A DNA stretch of 64,000 nt from assembly GCF_900143095.1 (NCBI RefSeq), contig NZ_FRDA01000001.1, positions 1-64,000 on the forward strand. The letters run 5' to 3'. This document shows, in pieces, positions 40,994 to 49,855 of this stretch. The notes under the pieces were generated by a model. That model was not told the origin of the DNA, ran no database searches, and saw only the letters and a program-made list of their open reading frames with translations. Position 1 is the stretch's first letter. The number at the start of each line of letters is the position of its first letter. Origin of the DNA: Pseudomonas asturiensis. Its GTDB lineage: Bacteria; Pseudomonadota; Gammaproteobacteria; Pseudomonadales; Pseudomonadaceae. The translations under genes were made by a program, and so were the position numbers.

Positions 40994-42157
40994 TCACATC
41001 CCGGCGGCGTCGATATCGATCAGAAGCAGGCGATTGCCGTCGTCAAAGAACTGGCCAGCCGTCAGACAGTACTGGTTGCTGGTGGCGTCGCGGTAGGTGT
41101 TGGACAGGGTCAGCCGACGTTCGTGCCAGCCCTCGGCAAGCAGGTGATAGAAGTAAGGACGCCACGACCAATTGTGACCCAGGTAACGGGCGTCGGCGTG
41201 CCAGGCATCGTTGCGCCACTCCAGATTGGGAGTCAGTTGCGTGCCGTGCCGATCACACTGATAGAAACGCAGCAGCCAGGGATAGTCGTGCAGTTGCGGG
41301 AGGGCGCTGATCGGTGCCTGCGTCTGTGCCCAGCGCTGCAGGCTGTCCATCAGGGTTGCCAGGCTCTGGCGCAGGCTCATCAGGCGTGCACGTTCTGCCA
41401 CCTTGCGCAGTACGTAACGATCGCGCAGTTCGGCAAAACGGGCGACAAAGGCGTCAGCGGCAAAAAACTCCAGCTCGCCTCTGGCGAACAGGTAACCCTG
41501 AACATAGCGTGCACCGCACTCCAGTGCGAAATGCAACTCGGCCTCGGTCTCTACGCCCTCGGCAATGATCCAGCAGCCGGTTTTCTCGGCCATCAAGGCC
41601 AGCGCCTTGACCACGTCGCTGCTTGGACCGCCTTTCGCGGCGGCCTGAAACAGGCGCATGTCGAGCTTGAGAATGTCCGGCTGCAACGCCAGAACCCTGT
41701 CCAGCTGCGAGTACCCGGCACCGAAGTCGTCGATGGCGATACGTGCGCCTGCCTCTCGATAACGAGCAACCACCTCGCTCAATCGACGGATGTCGCCGCC
41801 CAGCTCGGTGATCTCAAACACCACGCGTTCGGCGGGGACACCGTGCTGCGCCAGTTGCGCAAGGCTCGGCAATGCCTGGCCCGGCTTCAATCGGCTGATC
41901 CAGCGAGGCGATATGTTCAGGCTCAGGAACCAGTCATTCGGGGCTTGGTGCAGGCGGCTGAGGGCGTGGTCGCGAATCAGGCGGTCAAGGCGTCGCAGTT
42001 CTACGGCAGAGGTGTGCGGGTCGTTGAACAGTGGTCCGACCGACTGCAGCCGTCCTTCGCCGTCGCGCAAGCGTCCAAGGGCCTCCACGCCCGCGATGCG
42101 GCCGGTGGCGGTGTCTATGAATGGCTGAAAGCAGGCAAGAGGTTGCCCTGAAATCAC
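40994..42157 (-). CDS. EAL-domain c-di-GMP phosphodiesterase-like protein, 387 aa
   Basis: Starts with GTG at 42157 behind a strong AAGGAGG. EAL domain (about residues 5-240) with AGVEALGR, LSLNISPRW, FEITELG, IDDFGAGYS and IAEGVETEAE, the residues needed for Mg and c-di-GMP binding. The C-terminal 130 residues (about 255-387) are a separate sensory-looking domain (PYFYHLLAEGWHERRLTLS) resembling cache-like modules. Probably active. No GGDEF domain. Cytoplasmic, no membrane helix. Confidence 0.88.
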   Translation of the reverse strand: MISGQPLACFQPFIDTATGRIAGVEALGRLRDGEGRLQSVGPLFNDPHTSAVELRRLDRLIRDHALSRLHQAPNDWFLSLNISPRWISRLKPGQALPSLAQLAQHGVPAERVVFEITELGGDIRRLSEVVARYREAGARIAIDDFGAGYSQLDRVLALQPDILKLDMRLFQAAAKGGPSSDVVKALALMAEKTGCWIIAEGVETEAELHFALECGARYVQGYLFARGELEFFAADAFVARFAELRDRYVLRKVAERARLMSLRQSLATLMDSLQRWAQTQAPISALPQLHDYPWLLRFYQCDRHGTQLTPNLEWRNDAWHADARYLGHNWSWRPYFYHLLAEGWHERRLTLSNTYRDATSNQYCLTAGQFFDDGNRLLLIDIDAAGM

Positions 42158-42285
42158 GTGGCCCTCCTTAGTGAGGGGTGAGGGTGGCTGAGAGGGGTGA
42201 TACACGAACTTGGCCCGCTGCGGTGATCCACAGCGGGCCAAGTGTCATACGGCAGGAATTAGCAAGAATGCAGCCAACAGGCAGA

Positions 42286-42627
42286 TCAGCGTTTGCGGGC
42301 GCGACTCTGCATGGCTACCTTGATCAGCGGCGTCAGGGTGATTCCCAGTTTGAGCAGCTTGCCAAGAAAACTGGTACGCCCAGTCTTGACCCGCTTGCCA
42401 CTGAGGAAACCCAGCAGCGCGACCGAACCTACTCCCCACAGTGGCGCGTGGCGGATGCCCAGTGCGCTTTTCCAGTCATGGCGCAACCCCCTGAAGCGTT
42501 GCAGGGGCTGTAGCAGCGTGGTGGACTCGTGGCGTATTTCCTGGCGATGCATTTCCATGCGCAGCCGGATCAGCGCCTTGCGCAGCTCGCGACGGGTGTT
42601 GCCCTGATGTGATTTGGGTTCGCTCAT
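42286..42627 (-). CDS. YqjK-like small protein, 113 aa
   Basis: The start at 42627 overlaps the stop of the YqjE-like gene (ATGA). Basic, arginine-rich protein (about 1-45, RRELRKALIRLRMEMHRQEI) with a weak hydrophobic segment near 68-82 (APLWGVGSVALLGFLSG). Third gene of a cluster laid out like E. coli yqjD-yqjE-yqjK. Function unknown; stress or stationary-phase membrane association is the family hint. Confidence 0.65.
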   Translation of the reverse strand: MSEPKSHQGNTRRELRKALIRLRMEMHRQEIRHESTTLLQPLQRFRGLRHDWKSALGIRHAPLWGVGSVALLGFLSGKRVKTGRTSFLGKLLKLGITLTPLIKVAMQSRARKR

Positions 42628-43016
42628 GGCAGCAGTCGCTCGCGGTCGTTGGCCAGTTCTTCGAGGGTCGCGTGGAACGGTGAGGACTCGTCGAAAATCG
42701 CCGCTTTCAACCGAAGTCCGCAGAACACTGCAGCCAGGAAGTAGAACGTACACAGACCGACAATGCCGGCCAGGCGGTAGGTATCCCACAGCACGATCAA
42801 CAGCAGCGCCGAAAGCCCGGTCAGCAGCAACAGACCGAACACCAGCGCCAGTCCTGCAAACAACAGCAGACTGACGGTGCGTGCTTTCTGCTCCTGCAAC
42901 TCGATGCCGAACAACTCGACGTGGCTGTGCAGCAAGCCCAGGAAAGCGGCACCCAGGCGCCGCGGTGAAGAGCCTTGGTCCGCGTTGGGCGGACCTGATT
43001 CCGTTCCCAAAGTCAT
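42624..43016 (-). CDS. YqjE-like holin-superfamily membrane protein, 130 aa
   Basis: Two adjacent transmembrane helices (about 50-72 and 78-105, LLLFAGLALVFGLLLLTGLS) after an amphipathic N-terminus with FLGLLHSHVELFGIELQEQK, the signature of YqjE/actinobacterial holin-X-like proteins. It starts four bases after the DUF883 gene stop. Despite the family name it is a chromosomal gene, not a phage lysis gene. Confidence 0.85.
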   Translation of the reverse strand: MTLGTESGPPNADQGSSPRRLGAAFLGLLHSHVELFGIELQEQKARTVSLLLFAGLALVFGLLLLTGLSALLLIVLWDTYRLAGIVGLCTFYFLAAVFCGLRLKAAIFDESSPFHATLEELANDRERLLP

Positions 43017-43020
43017 GGTA

Positions 43021-43335
43021 TTAGCGCCTTGAGGCCAACAGGCCGATCAGGAAGCCGGCACCGGCGGCAAGGCCGACCGACTGCCAGGGGTTGGTCTGTA
43101 CGTACTCTTCAGTGGCGATGATTGCAGCTTCGCCGCGTTCGCGCAGGGAGTCTTCAGTCTGCTTGATGGTCTCTTTGGCACGCAGCAGGCTTTCCTGGAT
43201 CTGGGCACGCAGTTCATCTGCCTGATCGCCTGCGAGGGTCGCGGTGTGCGCCAGCAGTTTCTCGGTGTCGGCGACCAGGACCTGGAAGTCTGCCATCAGG
43301 ATTTCCTGAGCATTCTGTGCGGTTTGGCGAGGCAT
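43021..43335 (-). CDS. DUF883 family protein (YqjD/ElaB-like), 104 aa
   Basis: Helical cytoplasmic part (about 1-75, with LRAQIQESLLRAKETIKQTE) and a C-terminal membrane anchor (QSVGLAAGAGFLIGLLASRR). YqjD and ElaB are tail-anchored inner-membrane proteins that bind ribosomes in stationary phase. The start at 43335 has GGAG. First gene of the yqjDE-like operon. Confidence 0.9.
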   Translation of the reverse strand: MPRQTAQNAQEILMADFQVLVADTEKLLAHTATLAGDQADELRAQIQESLLRAKETIKQTEDSLRERGEAAIIATEEYVQTNPWQSVGLAAGAGFLIGLLASRR

Positions 43336-43862
43336 GGTGTTCTCCGTTTGGTGGCGTATGGATGGTTCGAGTACAGGGAATTGGCGAAGGTTCATTTCAA
43401 TTGCTGCACCTGAATCAAGTCAGGTACGGCCAGTCTTTTCGCCTTGCGCTGGTGCGCGATGCAGGTGCCTTTGCGCCACATCGGCGCATCGTTGCGATGG
43501 CAGATGCGCAACCTTACTCCATAAGCGCACAACACGAGAAAAAACCCGGGTGGTGGTTTAGCGGTTTCATATTCGCTGCGGTTGGCTATGCTCGTTGTGC
43601 GTGGGCAGGATGACACCGCACTGCCTCACGGCAAAACACCGGAGTGGGGGCAGGCGGCTTGCCGGCGTGGCGGTCGATCAGGCAACGAGTCGTTGACTGA
43701 TCTGACGCCTTCGCAAGCCAACTCGCTGCTGCAAAAAATAGGGGTTCTTCAGCGGGCAAAGTGGTCTTTCACGAGCCTTGGTTCGCTTGGACCGGATGTC
43801 GTGACCACGTAAGGCAGTTCTGGAAGTACCGACGCAGCGTCGGTCAGTGATTGGAGAGGGGC
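43336..43862. other. Divergent intergenic region, about 530 bases
   Basis: Separates the leftward DUF883 operon from the rightward acyltransferase gene. Overlapping short open frames exist, none with a ribosome binding site and family-like composition. It presumably contains both promoters; no specific sites are recognised. Confidence 0.4.
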
Positions 43863-44948
43863 ATGGAGCGGTTGTACTCGCTGCAAGGATTGAGGGGCCT
43901 GGCCGTTCTGGGTGTGGTGCTGTTTCACATGATGCCGATCGAGGCACGATTCTCCGGTGGCGACATCCTGTTGCCGTCCTCGCTGGAGTTCTTTCAGCTC
44001 GGGGTGGACCTTTTTTTCGTCATCAGTGGGTTCGTGATGGTGATTGTCAGTCGCGGGCGGTTTCAGAGTGGCGTCGAGGCCCGGCGCTTTCTGTTCAACC
44101 GGGTGTCGCGGATCTACCCGACCTACTGGCTGTATTTTTTCATCACCCTTGGGGTTTACCTGGTGCAGCCAGGGATGGTCAACAGCGGCCATGGTTCGTC
44201 CAACTTGCTGCTGTCGTTCCTGCTGCTGCCCAATGACAAGGTGCTGTTGGTGATGGTCGCCTGGTCGCTGCTGTTCGAACTGTGGTTCTACCTGGTGTTT
44301 TGCGGCTTGCTGCTGTTCAAGGAGCGTCATCTGCCCTGGCTGATCGCGGGCTGGGCGCTGCTGATCGTGACGTTCAACCTGTTGCAGGACTGGCAGGACT
44401 ATCCCCCGGCGTTGAAGATCATTCTGCATCCCTATTCGCTGGAGTTCATCATCGGTGTCGCGCTGGCATTGTTCTTCTATGGTCGGCACAGCGCACGCGT
44501 GCCGACGTCTGCAACCTGGTCGTTGCTGGCGGCAGCGCTGCTGGTTGGCGTTCCGCTGATTGCGACCTATCGGCTTTACGACAGCCAGGGTGTGGTGCGC
44601 ATGCTGATGGTGGGCAGCACATTTGGTGTGTTGGCCTTGACGCTGGCCCTGCTGGAGCGGCGCAGGAAGATAACCGTCCCCGCGCCGCTGGTTGCCGTCG
44701 GTGACATGTCCTACACGGTCTATCTGTCCCACGTGCTGGTCATCGGAGTGATCGGGCGTGTCTGGAGCCTGGTCGGCGCATGGCCCGAGAGCTATCTGGA
44801 TAACCTGTTCTTCGCCTTGCTCATGCTGTCGGCAACGGTGTGCTACGGCTGGGTGGGCTATCGCTGCTTCGAGAAACCGGTACTGGACCGTGCCAACGCG
44901 TTCGGTAAACGGCGCTTTAAAGCTGACGCTGCCAGGGTGGGTGCATAG
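43863..44948 (+). CDS. Acyltransferase 3 family membrane protein (OafA-like), 361 aa
   Basis: Transfers acyl groups to cell-surface sugars. The opening RLYSLQGLRGLAVLGVVLFH contains the family's RG pair and catalytic-site histidine, followed by FFVISGFVM and RFLFNRVSRIYPTYW. About ten membrane helices fill the length. ATG 43863 has GGAGAGGGG upstream. No adjacent lipopolysaccharide genes indicate the acceptor. Confidence 0.9.
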   Translation: MERLYSLQGLRGLAVLGVVLFHMMPIEARFSGGDILLPSSLEFFQLGVDLFFVISGFVMVIVSRGRFQSGVEARRFLFNRVSRIYPTYWLYFFITLGVYLVQPGMVNSGHGSSNLLLSFLLLPNDKVLLVMVAWSLLFELWFYLVFCGLLLFKERHLPWLIAGWALLIVTFNLLQDWQDYPPALKIILHPYSLEFIIGVALALFFYGRHSARVPTSATWSLLAAALLVGVPLIATYRLYDSQGVVRMLMVGSTFGVLALTLALLERRRKITVPAPLVAVGDMSYTVYLSHVLVIGVIGRVWSLVGAWPESYLDNLFFALLMLSATVCYGWVGYRCFEKPVLDRANAFGKRRFKADAARVGA

Positions 44949-45024
44949 AAAACTTTGCGTGGCGTCAGGCCCGGGTCTTCTGCTGTGATGCGTCGTTGAG
45001 ACACGCACATCGAGGAGGCTGCAC

Positions 45025-45645
45025 ATGGGTCCACACCTGATCACACCGTATGGCGGAATCACGGTCATGCTGCCGGCCGCGCTGGTGATCGGCGCGTGGC
45101 TGTGGACCGCGCGCTCGAAGCGCTCTGCGCTGCTGTGGGGCGCGACAATTTTCTTCGCTTATTCGACAGTCGTGCTCAGCAAGGTGCTGTTCAAGGGCTG
45201 GGGCGTGGCCATCGAAAGCCTGGGCATCTACGTGCTCAGCGGCCATGCCATGAACACCTGCCTGATTCTCACCGTCAGCTTGAGCCTGCTGGCACGTCAG
45301 CTCAATCATCGGCTGCGCTGGGCGGGTGCGACGCTTGGGTTGACGTTGGGGTGGCTCTACAGCGTGTTTTGCGTCGCACCGTTCATTCATCCACTGGCCG
45401 AGGCAATCGCCGGGGCTTTGGTCGGCTCGCTGGCCGCTGGCGCATTTCTGCTGGGCCTTGAGGGCCATGTTCCCAGAAGAATCCCGTCGTCCGCCGTGGT
45501 CGTGGGCCTGCTGTTCATCGCCATCAGCAGCACGGCGACCAAGTACAACGCCGAACGACTGCTGGACCGGATTTCAGTGAAGATTTCCGGTTCCGAGCGC
45601 GCCTTCAAGCAACCCGACTGGCGCGCTCCTACCGAGCCGTTGTAG
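45025..45645 (+). CDS. PAP2-like membrane protein, 206 aa
   Basis: About six hydrophobic helices. The sequence shows a reduced PAP2 phosphatase signature: KVLFKGWG, LSGHAMNT and HPLAEAIAG, where the usual CPSGH and SRxxxxxH motifs would be. The histidines are kept but the flanking arginines are not obvious. GAGGAGG precedes the ATG. It could be a phospholipid-phosphatase relative or an inactive homologue. Confidence 0.7.
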   Translation: MGPHLITPYGGITVMLPAALVIGAWLWTARSKRSALLWGATIFFAYSTVVLSKVLFKGWGVAIESLGIYVLSGHAMNTCLILTVSLSLLARQLNHRLRWAGATLGLTLGWLYSVFCVAPFIHPLAEAIAGALVGSLAAGAFLLGLEGHVPRRIPSSAVVVGLLFIAISSTATKYNAERLLDRISVKISGSERAFKQPDWRAPTEPL

Positions 45646-45739
45646 CCGCGCTCCGGCCGTCTGTCGCCTCGACGTTCGATCAGGGCGAGCCTAGAATAGG
45701 TGTCAGTTTCGTTACGCATTTTGTACTGGAGGTCGCTCT

Positions 45740-45982
45740 ATGCTGCCTGAGTGCCAACTGTTCGGCACGCTGAACTGTCACTTGTGTGAAATCGCCGAGG
45801 CGGTGTTACTGCCGTTCGTTGACGAGTGCGGTCTGCTGGTTGAGCGGCGCGACATCTGCGAGGATGAGTGGCTGTTCGAGCGTTACGAGTTGCGGATTCC
45901 GGTGCTGCGCCGTGTCGACACCGGCGAGGAACTGGACTGGCCTTTCGATGCGCCCCAGGTGGCGTCCTTTCTGAGCAACTGA
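45740..45982 (+). CDS. Glutaredoxin-like protein (DUF836), 80 aa
   Basis: Thioredoxin-fold protein with the CHLC pair near residue 13 (GTLNCHLCEIAEAVLLPF), the cis-proline of ELRIPVLRR and a C-terminal FDAPQVASFL, all typical of DUF836/glutaredoxin-like proteins. The start follows GGAGG. It ends 36 bases before pcaQ on the same strand. Confidence 0.88.
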   Translation: MLPECQLFGTLNCHLCEIAEAVLLPFVDECGLLVERRDICEDEWLFERYELRIPVLRRVDTGEELDWPFDAPQVASFLSN

Positions 45983-46018
45983 CCGGCTCTTCTTTTCATC
46001 CTCAAGGCACGACACGCA

Positions 46019-46948
46019 GTGAATATCGATACCCGAATAAAGTTTCGCCATCTGGTGTGCTTTCTTGAAGTGGCGCGTCAGGGCAGCCTGGCTCGGGCTT
46101 GCGATGCGTTGTCGATCAGCCAGCCCGCGCTGTCCAAAACACTCAAAGAGCTGGAAACCCTGCTGGCCACCACGCTCTTCGTGCGCAGCAAAAGTGGCGC
46201 GGCGCTGACTGAGGCCGGTGTGGCGTTCATGCGTTTTGCCGGGCCCAGCGTTCAGGCCTTGCGCGAAGGTGTGAACAGCCTGCGCTCCGGCGAGCATGAG
46301 ACAGTTACGGCGCGACTGGGCGTACTCTCGACGGCCGAGAGCCTGTTGGTGCCCGAAGTCGTCACCCGGTTGCATGCGCAGCATCCGGCGTTGATCGTCA
46401 GCGTGATGACCGGCCCCAGCGCTTACCTGTTGTCGCAGTTGCGGGTCGGGGAGCTGGATCTGGTGGTCGGCCGAATGACTGACAGCCCGCAGATTCAGGG
46501 GCTGACGTTCGAGCATCTGTACAACGAATCGATGACGCTGGTGGTGCGCACCGATCACCCGCTGCTCGCCGCGCCTCTCAAGCGTGAGAGCCTGGAGCAT
46601 TTCCCGCTGGTATTGCCGCTGGCCGGCACCACCATCCGCAAGTTCGCCGACAGCCTGTTCGTGCAGTGCGGCATTCAGCCTCCACGCCAGCGGCTGGAAA
46701 CCCTGTCGCTGACGCTGAGCCGTCGGTATGTCCAGTGCAGCAATGCCATCTGGATCGCCCCTCTGGATGCGGTGTTGCAAGAATTGCAAAGCGGGACGCT
46801 GGTCGAGCTGGACATGGGTATCCGCGAGCCGGGTGGCTCGGTCGGGCTGTGCAGTAACCCGGCCTTGCCCCTGACTCGCGCGGCGCAATGGTGCGTGGAT
46901 GAATTGAGGGTCGTCGGAGAGGCTTACCGCACTGGGCGTTATACATAA
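46019..46948 (+). CDS. pcaQ: LysR-type regulator PcaQ, 309 aa
   Basis: Activates protocatechuate genes in response to a pathway intermediate (beta-carboxy-cis,cis-muconate in rhizobia). N-terminal LysR HTH (about 5-65: RHLVCFLEVARQGSLARACD, then SISQPALSKTLKELE) and a substrate-binding effector domain (about 95-305). It begins with GTG at 46019. It lies directly upstream of pcaHG on the same strand, and a matching operator overlaps its own stop codon. Confidence 0.9.
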   Translation: MNIDTRIKFRHLVCFLEVARQGSLARACDALSISQPALSKTLKELETLLATTLFVRSKSGAALTEAGVAFMRFAGPSVQALREGVNSLRSGEHETVTARLGVLSTAESLLVPEVVTRLHAQHPALIVSVMTGPSAYLLSQLRVGELDLVVGRMTDSPQIQGLTFEHLYNESMTLVVRTDHPLLAAPLKRESLEHFPLVLPLAGTTIRKFADSLFVQCGIQPPRQRLETLSLTLSRRYVQCSNAIWIAPLDAVLQELQSGTLVELDMGIREPGGSVGLCSNPALPLTRAAQWCVDELRVVGEAYRTGRYT

Positions 46949-46960
46949 CCATTTGGTTAT
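46945..46960. promoter_or_regulatory. PcaQ operator
   Basis: ATAACC-ATTT-GGTTAT, a perfect 6-4-6 palindrome that fits the ATAACC-N4-GGTTA(A/T) site described for PcaQ in rhizobia. It overlaps the pcaQ stop and lies 122 bases upstream of the pcaH start, suitable for activation of pcaHG. Confidence 0.85.
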
Positions 46961-47081
46961 GGATGAGGGGCGTTATTTCAGTTTTCGATGATGCGTAAAG
47001 CACGCGACACTTCGCCACAGCCTGTCGCGCAAGTGCTCACGCTCGCGCGCTCATAAAAAAGCCAATAACAAGGAGAACGCC

Positions 47082-47801
47082 ATGTCTGTCGCGGACAATA
47101 GCCGCTTCGTCATTCGTGATCGCAACTGGCATCCCAAAGCCCTCACGCCTGATTACAAGACCTCGATCCTGCGCTCGCCGCGTCAGGCGCTGGTCAGTAT
47201 CCCTCAGTCCGTTTCCGAAGCCTCGGGGCCGGATTTTTCGCACCTCACGTTCGGTCGGCACGACAACGACCTGCTGCTCAATTTCAACAACGGCGGACTG
47301 CCGATCGGTGAGCGCATCCTGCTTGCCGGGCGGGTCTGCGATCAGTACGGCAAGCCTGTTGCGAACACGTTGGTGGAGATCTGGCAGGCCAACGCCGGTG
47401 GTCGCTATCGTCACAAGCGCGATGCTTACCTGGCGCCCATCGACCCCAATTTCGGCGGCGTGGGACGTACGCTCACCGACAGCGAAGGCAACTACAGCTT
47501 CCGCACCGTCAAGCCCGGCCCGTACCCTTGGCGCAACGGCCCCAATGACTGGCGTCCGGCGCACATCCACGTCTCCATCAGCGGCCCGTCGATTGCCACC
47601 CGGCTAATCACCCAGCTGTATTTCGAAGGCGATCCGCTGATTCCGATCTGCCCGATCGTGAAGTCCATCGTCGACCCTGATGCGGTGCAAAGCCTGATCG
47701 CCCGACTTGATCTGGCCATGGGCAATCCGATGGATTGCCTGGCGTATCGCTTTGACATTGTTCTGCGCGGCCAGCGCAAGACCCACTTCGAAAACTGCTG
47801 A
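47082..47801 (+). CDS. pcaH: Protocatechuate 3,4-dioxygenase beta subunit, 239 aa
   Basis: Intradiol ring cleavage of protocatechuate to beta-carboxy-cis,cis-muconate, with pcaG. The non-haem Fe(III) ligands are visible: Tyr of RYRHKRDAY, Tyr of [20 protein letters not shown] and its two histidines. The opening [20 protein letters not shown] is typical of PcaH. A strong AAGGAG lies upstream. First gene of the catabolic operon; pcaG starts 11 bases downstream. Confidence 0.96.
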   Translation: MSVADNSRFVIRDRNWHPKALTPDYKTSILRSPRQALVSIPQSVSEASGPDFSHLTFGRHDNDLLLNFNNGGLPIGERILLAGRVCDQYGKPVANTLVEIWQANAGGRYRHKRDAYLAPIDPNFGGVGRTLTDSEGNYSFRTVKPGPYPWRNGPNDWRPAHIHVSISGPSIATRLITQLYFEGDPLIPICPIVKSIVDPDAVQSLIARLDLAMGNPMDCLAYRFDIVLRGQRKTHFENC

Positions 47802-47812
47802 GGAGGCCCGAC

Positions 47813-48415
47813 ATGCCCGTTCAACTGCTGCAGGAAACCCCTTCGCAAACCGCTGGACCTTATGTGCATATCGGCCTGGCACCACAAGTGGCCGGTAACC
47901 CGACCCGCGAGCTGGAGATCTGGAACGAGATGGCCAGGCCGGGCGCGCCGGGTGAGCACATCGTTCTGCTGGGCAATGTCTTCGATGGTAATGGCCACCT
48001 GATTCGTGATGCCTACCTGGAGTTCTGGCAGGCCGATCACGAGGGCGCGTATCACAGCGAATACGATCCGGCGAACCTGTTCAATGGCTTCGGTCGTACG
48101 GCCACGACCGATGACGGTCAATGGATTCTGAAAACGATTAAGCCCGGCACTGTGCGCAACGCGGCCGGTGTGCCGATGGCTTCGCACATCAACGTTTCTC
48201 TGTTCGCCCGTGGCATCAATATTCACTTGCAGACCCGGCTATATTTCGACGACGAAGCGCAGGCCAATGGCGTTGATCCGGTGCTCAACCTGATCGAACA
48301 GCCACAGCGCCGCGAAACGCTGATCGCGCGCCGCTGCGAAGTGGAGGGCAAACCAGCGTACCGGTTTGATATTCGCGTGCAGGGTGACGGCGAGACGGTG
48401 TTTTTCGATTTTTGA
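47813..48415 (+). CDS. pcaG: Protocatechuate 3,4-dioxygenase alpha subunit, 200 aa
   Basis: Pairs with PcaH in the (alpha-beta) dioxygenase and shapes the substrate pocket but does not bind iron; the motif is degenerate (ASHINVSLFARGINIHLQTR). The opening LLQETPSQTAGPYVHIGLAP is characteristic of PcaG. AGGAGG precedes the ATG. Length matches P. putida PcaG. Confidence 0.96.
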   Translation: MPVQLLQETPSQTAGPYVHIGLAPQVAGNPTRELEIWNEMARPGAPGEHIVLLGNVFDGNGHLIRDAYLEFWQADHEGAYHSEYDPANLFNGFGRTATTDDGQWILKTIKPGTVRNAAGVPMASHINVSLFARGINIHLQTRLYFDDEAQANGVDPVLNLIEQPQRRETLIARRCEVEGKPAYRFDIRVQGDGETVFFDF

Positions 48416-48433
48416 TTGAGCTGCGTGCTACAC

Positions 48434-48455
48434 GGCGCCTGCAAACGCAGGTGCC
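48434..48455 (+). other. Intercistronic hairpin between pcaG and the transporter gene
   Basis: GGCGCCTGC (48434-48442) pairs with GCAGGTGCC (48447-48455) around AAAC, nine base pairs with one G-U. No T-run follows, so it is more likely an mRNA-stabilising or processing element than a terminator. It could keep the dioxygenase message more abundant than the transporter's. Confidence 0.55.
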
Positions 48456-48481
48456 GCTAATAAAAATAAAAGGAAATGTTC

Positions 48482-49831
48482 ATGACACTATCCGCTCGCG
48501 GGCCTGCGACGGGCACGCTCGACGTTCAGGCTTTCATCAACGCTCAGCCCTTGTCGGGTTATCAGTGGCGTGTGGTCGCGCTGTGCTTTCTGATCGTCTT
48601 TCTGGATGGACTGGACACGGCCGCGATGGGTTTCATCGCGCCAGCCCTGAGTCAGGACTGGGGTATCGACCGCGCCAGCCTGGGCCCGGTGATGAGTGCC
48701 GCGCTGATCGGCATGGTGTTTGGCGCGCTGGGCTCAGGTCCGCTGGCCGACCGTTTCGGTCGCAAGGTGGTGTTGGTGGTTGCAGTGTTTCTGTTCGGGC
48801 TGTTCAGCCTGGCGTCGGCCTACAGCACCAACATTGATCAACTGCTGGTGCTGCGCCTGCTGACCGGTCTGGGGCTGGGTGCGGCGATGCCCAATGCGAC
48901 CACACTGCTGTCCGAGTACACACCAGAACGCCTCAAGTCATTGCTGGTCACCAGCATGTTCTGCGGCTTCAACCTCGGTATGGCCTGCGGCGGTTTCGTG
49001 TCTGCCAAAATGATTCCGAGCCTGGGCTGGCACAGCCTGTTGATGCTCGGCGGTATTCTGCCGCTGGTGTTGTCGGTCGTGCTGATGGTCTGGCTGCCGG
49101 AGTCGGCACGGTTTCTGGTGGTGCGCAACCGGGGTGCCGAGCGGATTCGCAAGGTACTGGCACCGATTGCGCCCAAGGAAGTGGCGGGTATAACGGCGTT
49201 CAGCGTGCCCGAGCAGAAGACCGTCAGCAGTCGCAACGTGCTGAAAGTGATTTTCTCGGGTACTTACAGCGCAGGCACCTTGCTGTTGTGGCTGACGTAC
49301 TTCATGGGGCTGGTGATCGTTTACCTGCTGACCAGCTGGCTGCCGACGCTGATGCGTGACAGCGGCGCGAGCATGGAGCAATCCGCGTTCATCGGTGCGC
49401 TGTTCCAGTTCGGCGGTGTGCTCAGTGCCGTGGGCGTCGGCTGGGCGATGGACCGTTACAACCCGCACAAGGTGATCGGCGTAGCCTACGCACTGGCGGG
49501 CGTGTTCGCCTGGCTGGTCGGGCAAAGCCTGGGTAATGTGGCGGTGCTGGCGACGCTGGTACTGGTCGCGGGCATGTGCATCAACGGCGCGCAATCGGCG
49601 ATGCCGTCGCTGGCGGCACGCTTCTATCCGACTCAGGGCCGCGCCACCGGTGTGTCATGGATGCTGGGCATTGGCCGCTTCGGTGCGATTCTTGGCGCGT
49701 GGGCCGGTGCTACCTTGCTGGGCCTGGGCTGGACCTTCGAGCAAGTGCTGACGGCGCTGGTGGTGCCTGCTGCACTGGCCGCGCTGGCGATCCTGGTCAA
49801 GGGCTGGGTCAGCCATTCGGACGCCACTTGA
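48482..49831 (+). CDS. Aromatic acid:H+ symporter (PcaK-like MFS), 449 aa
   Basis: Twelve-helix major facilitator of the AAHS family, with FLDGLDTAAMGFIAPALSQD in helix 1 (the DG-D motif) and GPLADRFGRK between helices 2 and 3. Likely imports protocatechuate or 4-hydroxybenzoate. The start at 48482 gives a better spacing to AAGGA than the ATG at 48476. Lies between pcaG and pcaB, as a PcaK would. Confidence 0.88.
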   Translation: MTLSARGPATGTLDVQAFINAQPLSGYQWRVVALCFLIVFLDGLDTAAMGFIAPALSQDWGIDRASLGPVMSAALIGMVFGALGSGPLADRFGRKVVLVVAVFLFGLFSLASAYSTNIDQLLVLRLLTGLGLGAAMPNATTLLSEYTPERLKSLLVTSMFCGFNLGMACGGFVSAKMIPSLGWHSLLMLGGILPLVLSVVLMVWLPESARFLVVRNRGAERIRKVLAPIAPKEVAGITAFSVPEQKTVSSRNVLKVIFSGTYSAGTLLLWLTYFMGLVIVYLLTSWLPTLMRDSGASMEQSAFIGALFQFGGVLSAVGVGWAMDRYNPHKVIGVAYALAGVFAWLVGQSLGNVAVLATLVLVAGMCINGAQSAMPSLAARFYPTQGRATGVSWMLGIGRFGAILGAWAGATLLGLGWTFEQVLTALVVPAALAALAILVKGWVSHSDAT

Positions 49832-49855
49832 AACTTTTTACTCTGGAGCGTTGAA

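Noticed and set aside
40583..42151. Plus-strand open frame of 522 codons over the EAL and dgt genes
   Set aside because: Antisense to two genes with clear catalytic motifs; no ribosome binding site or recognisable domain.
42624..43016. Holin-superfamily protein considered as a phage lysis gene or prophage remnant
   Set aside because: It belongs to a yqjD/yqjE-type chromosomal operon with no phage genes nearby.
43749..45068. Minus-strand open frame of 439 codons over the acyltransferase gene
   Set aside because: Translation is dominated by Gln/His/Arg repeats; the acyltransferase signature is on the plus strand.
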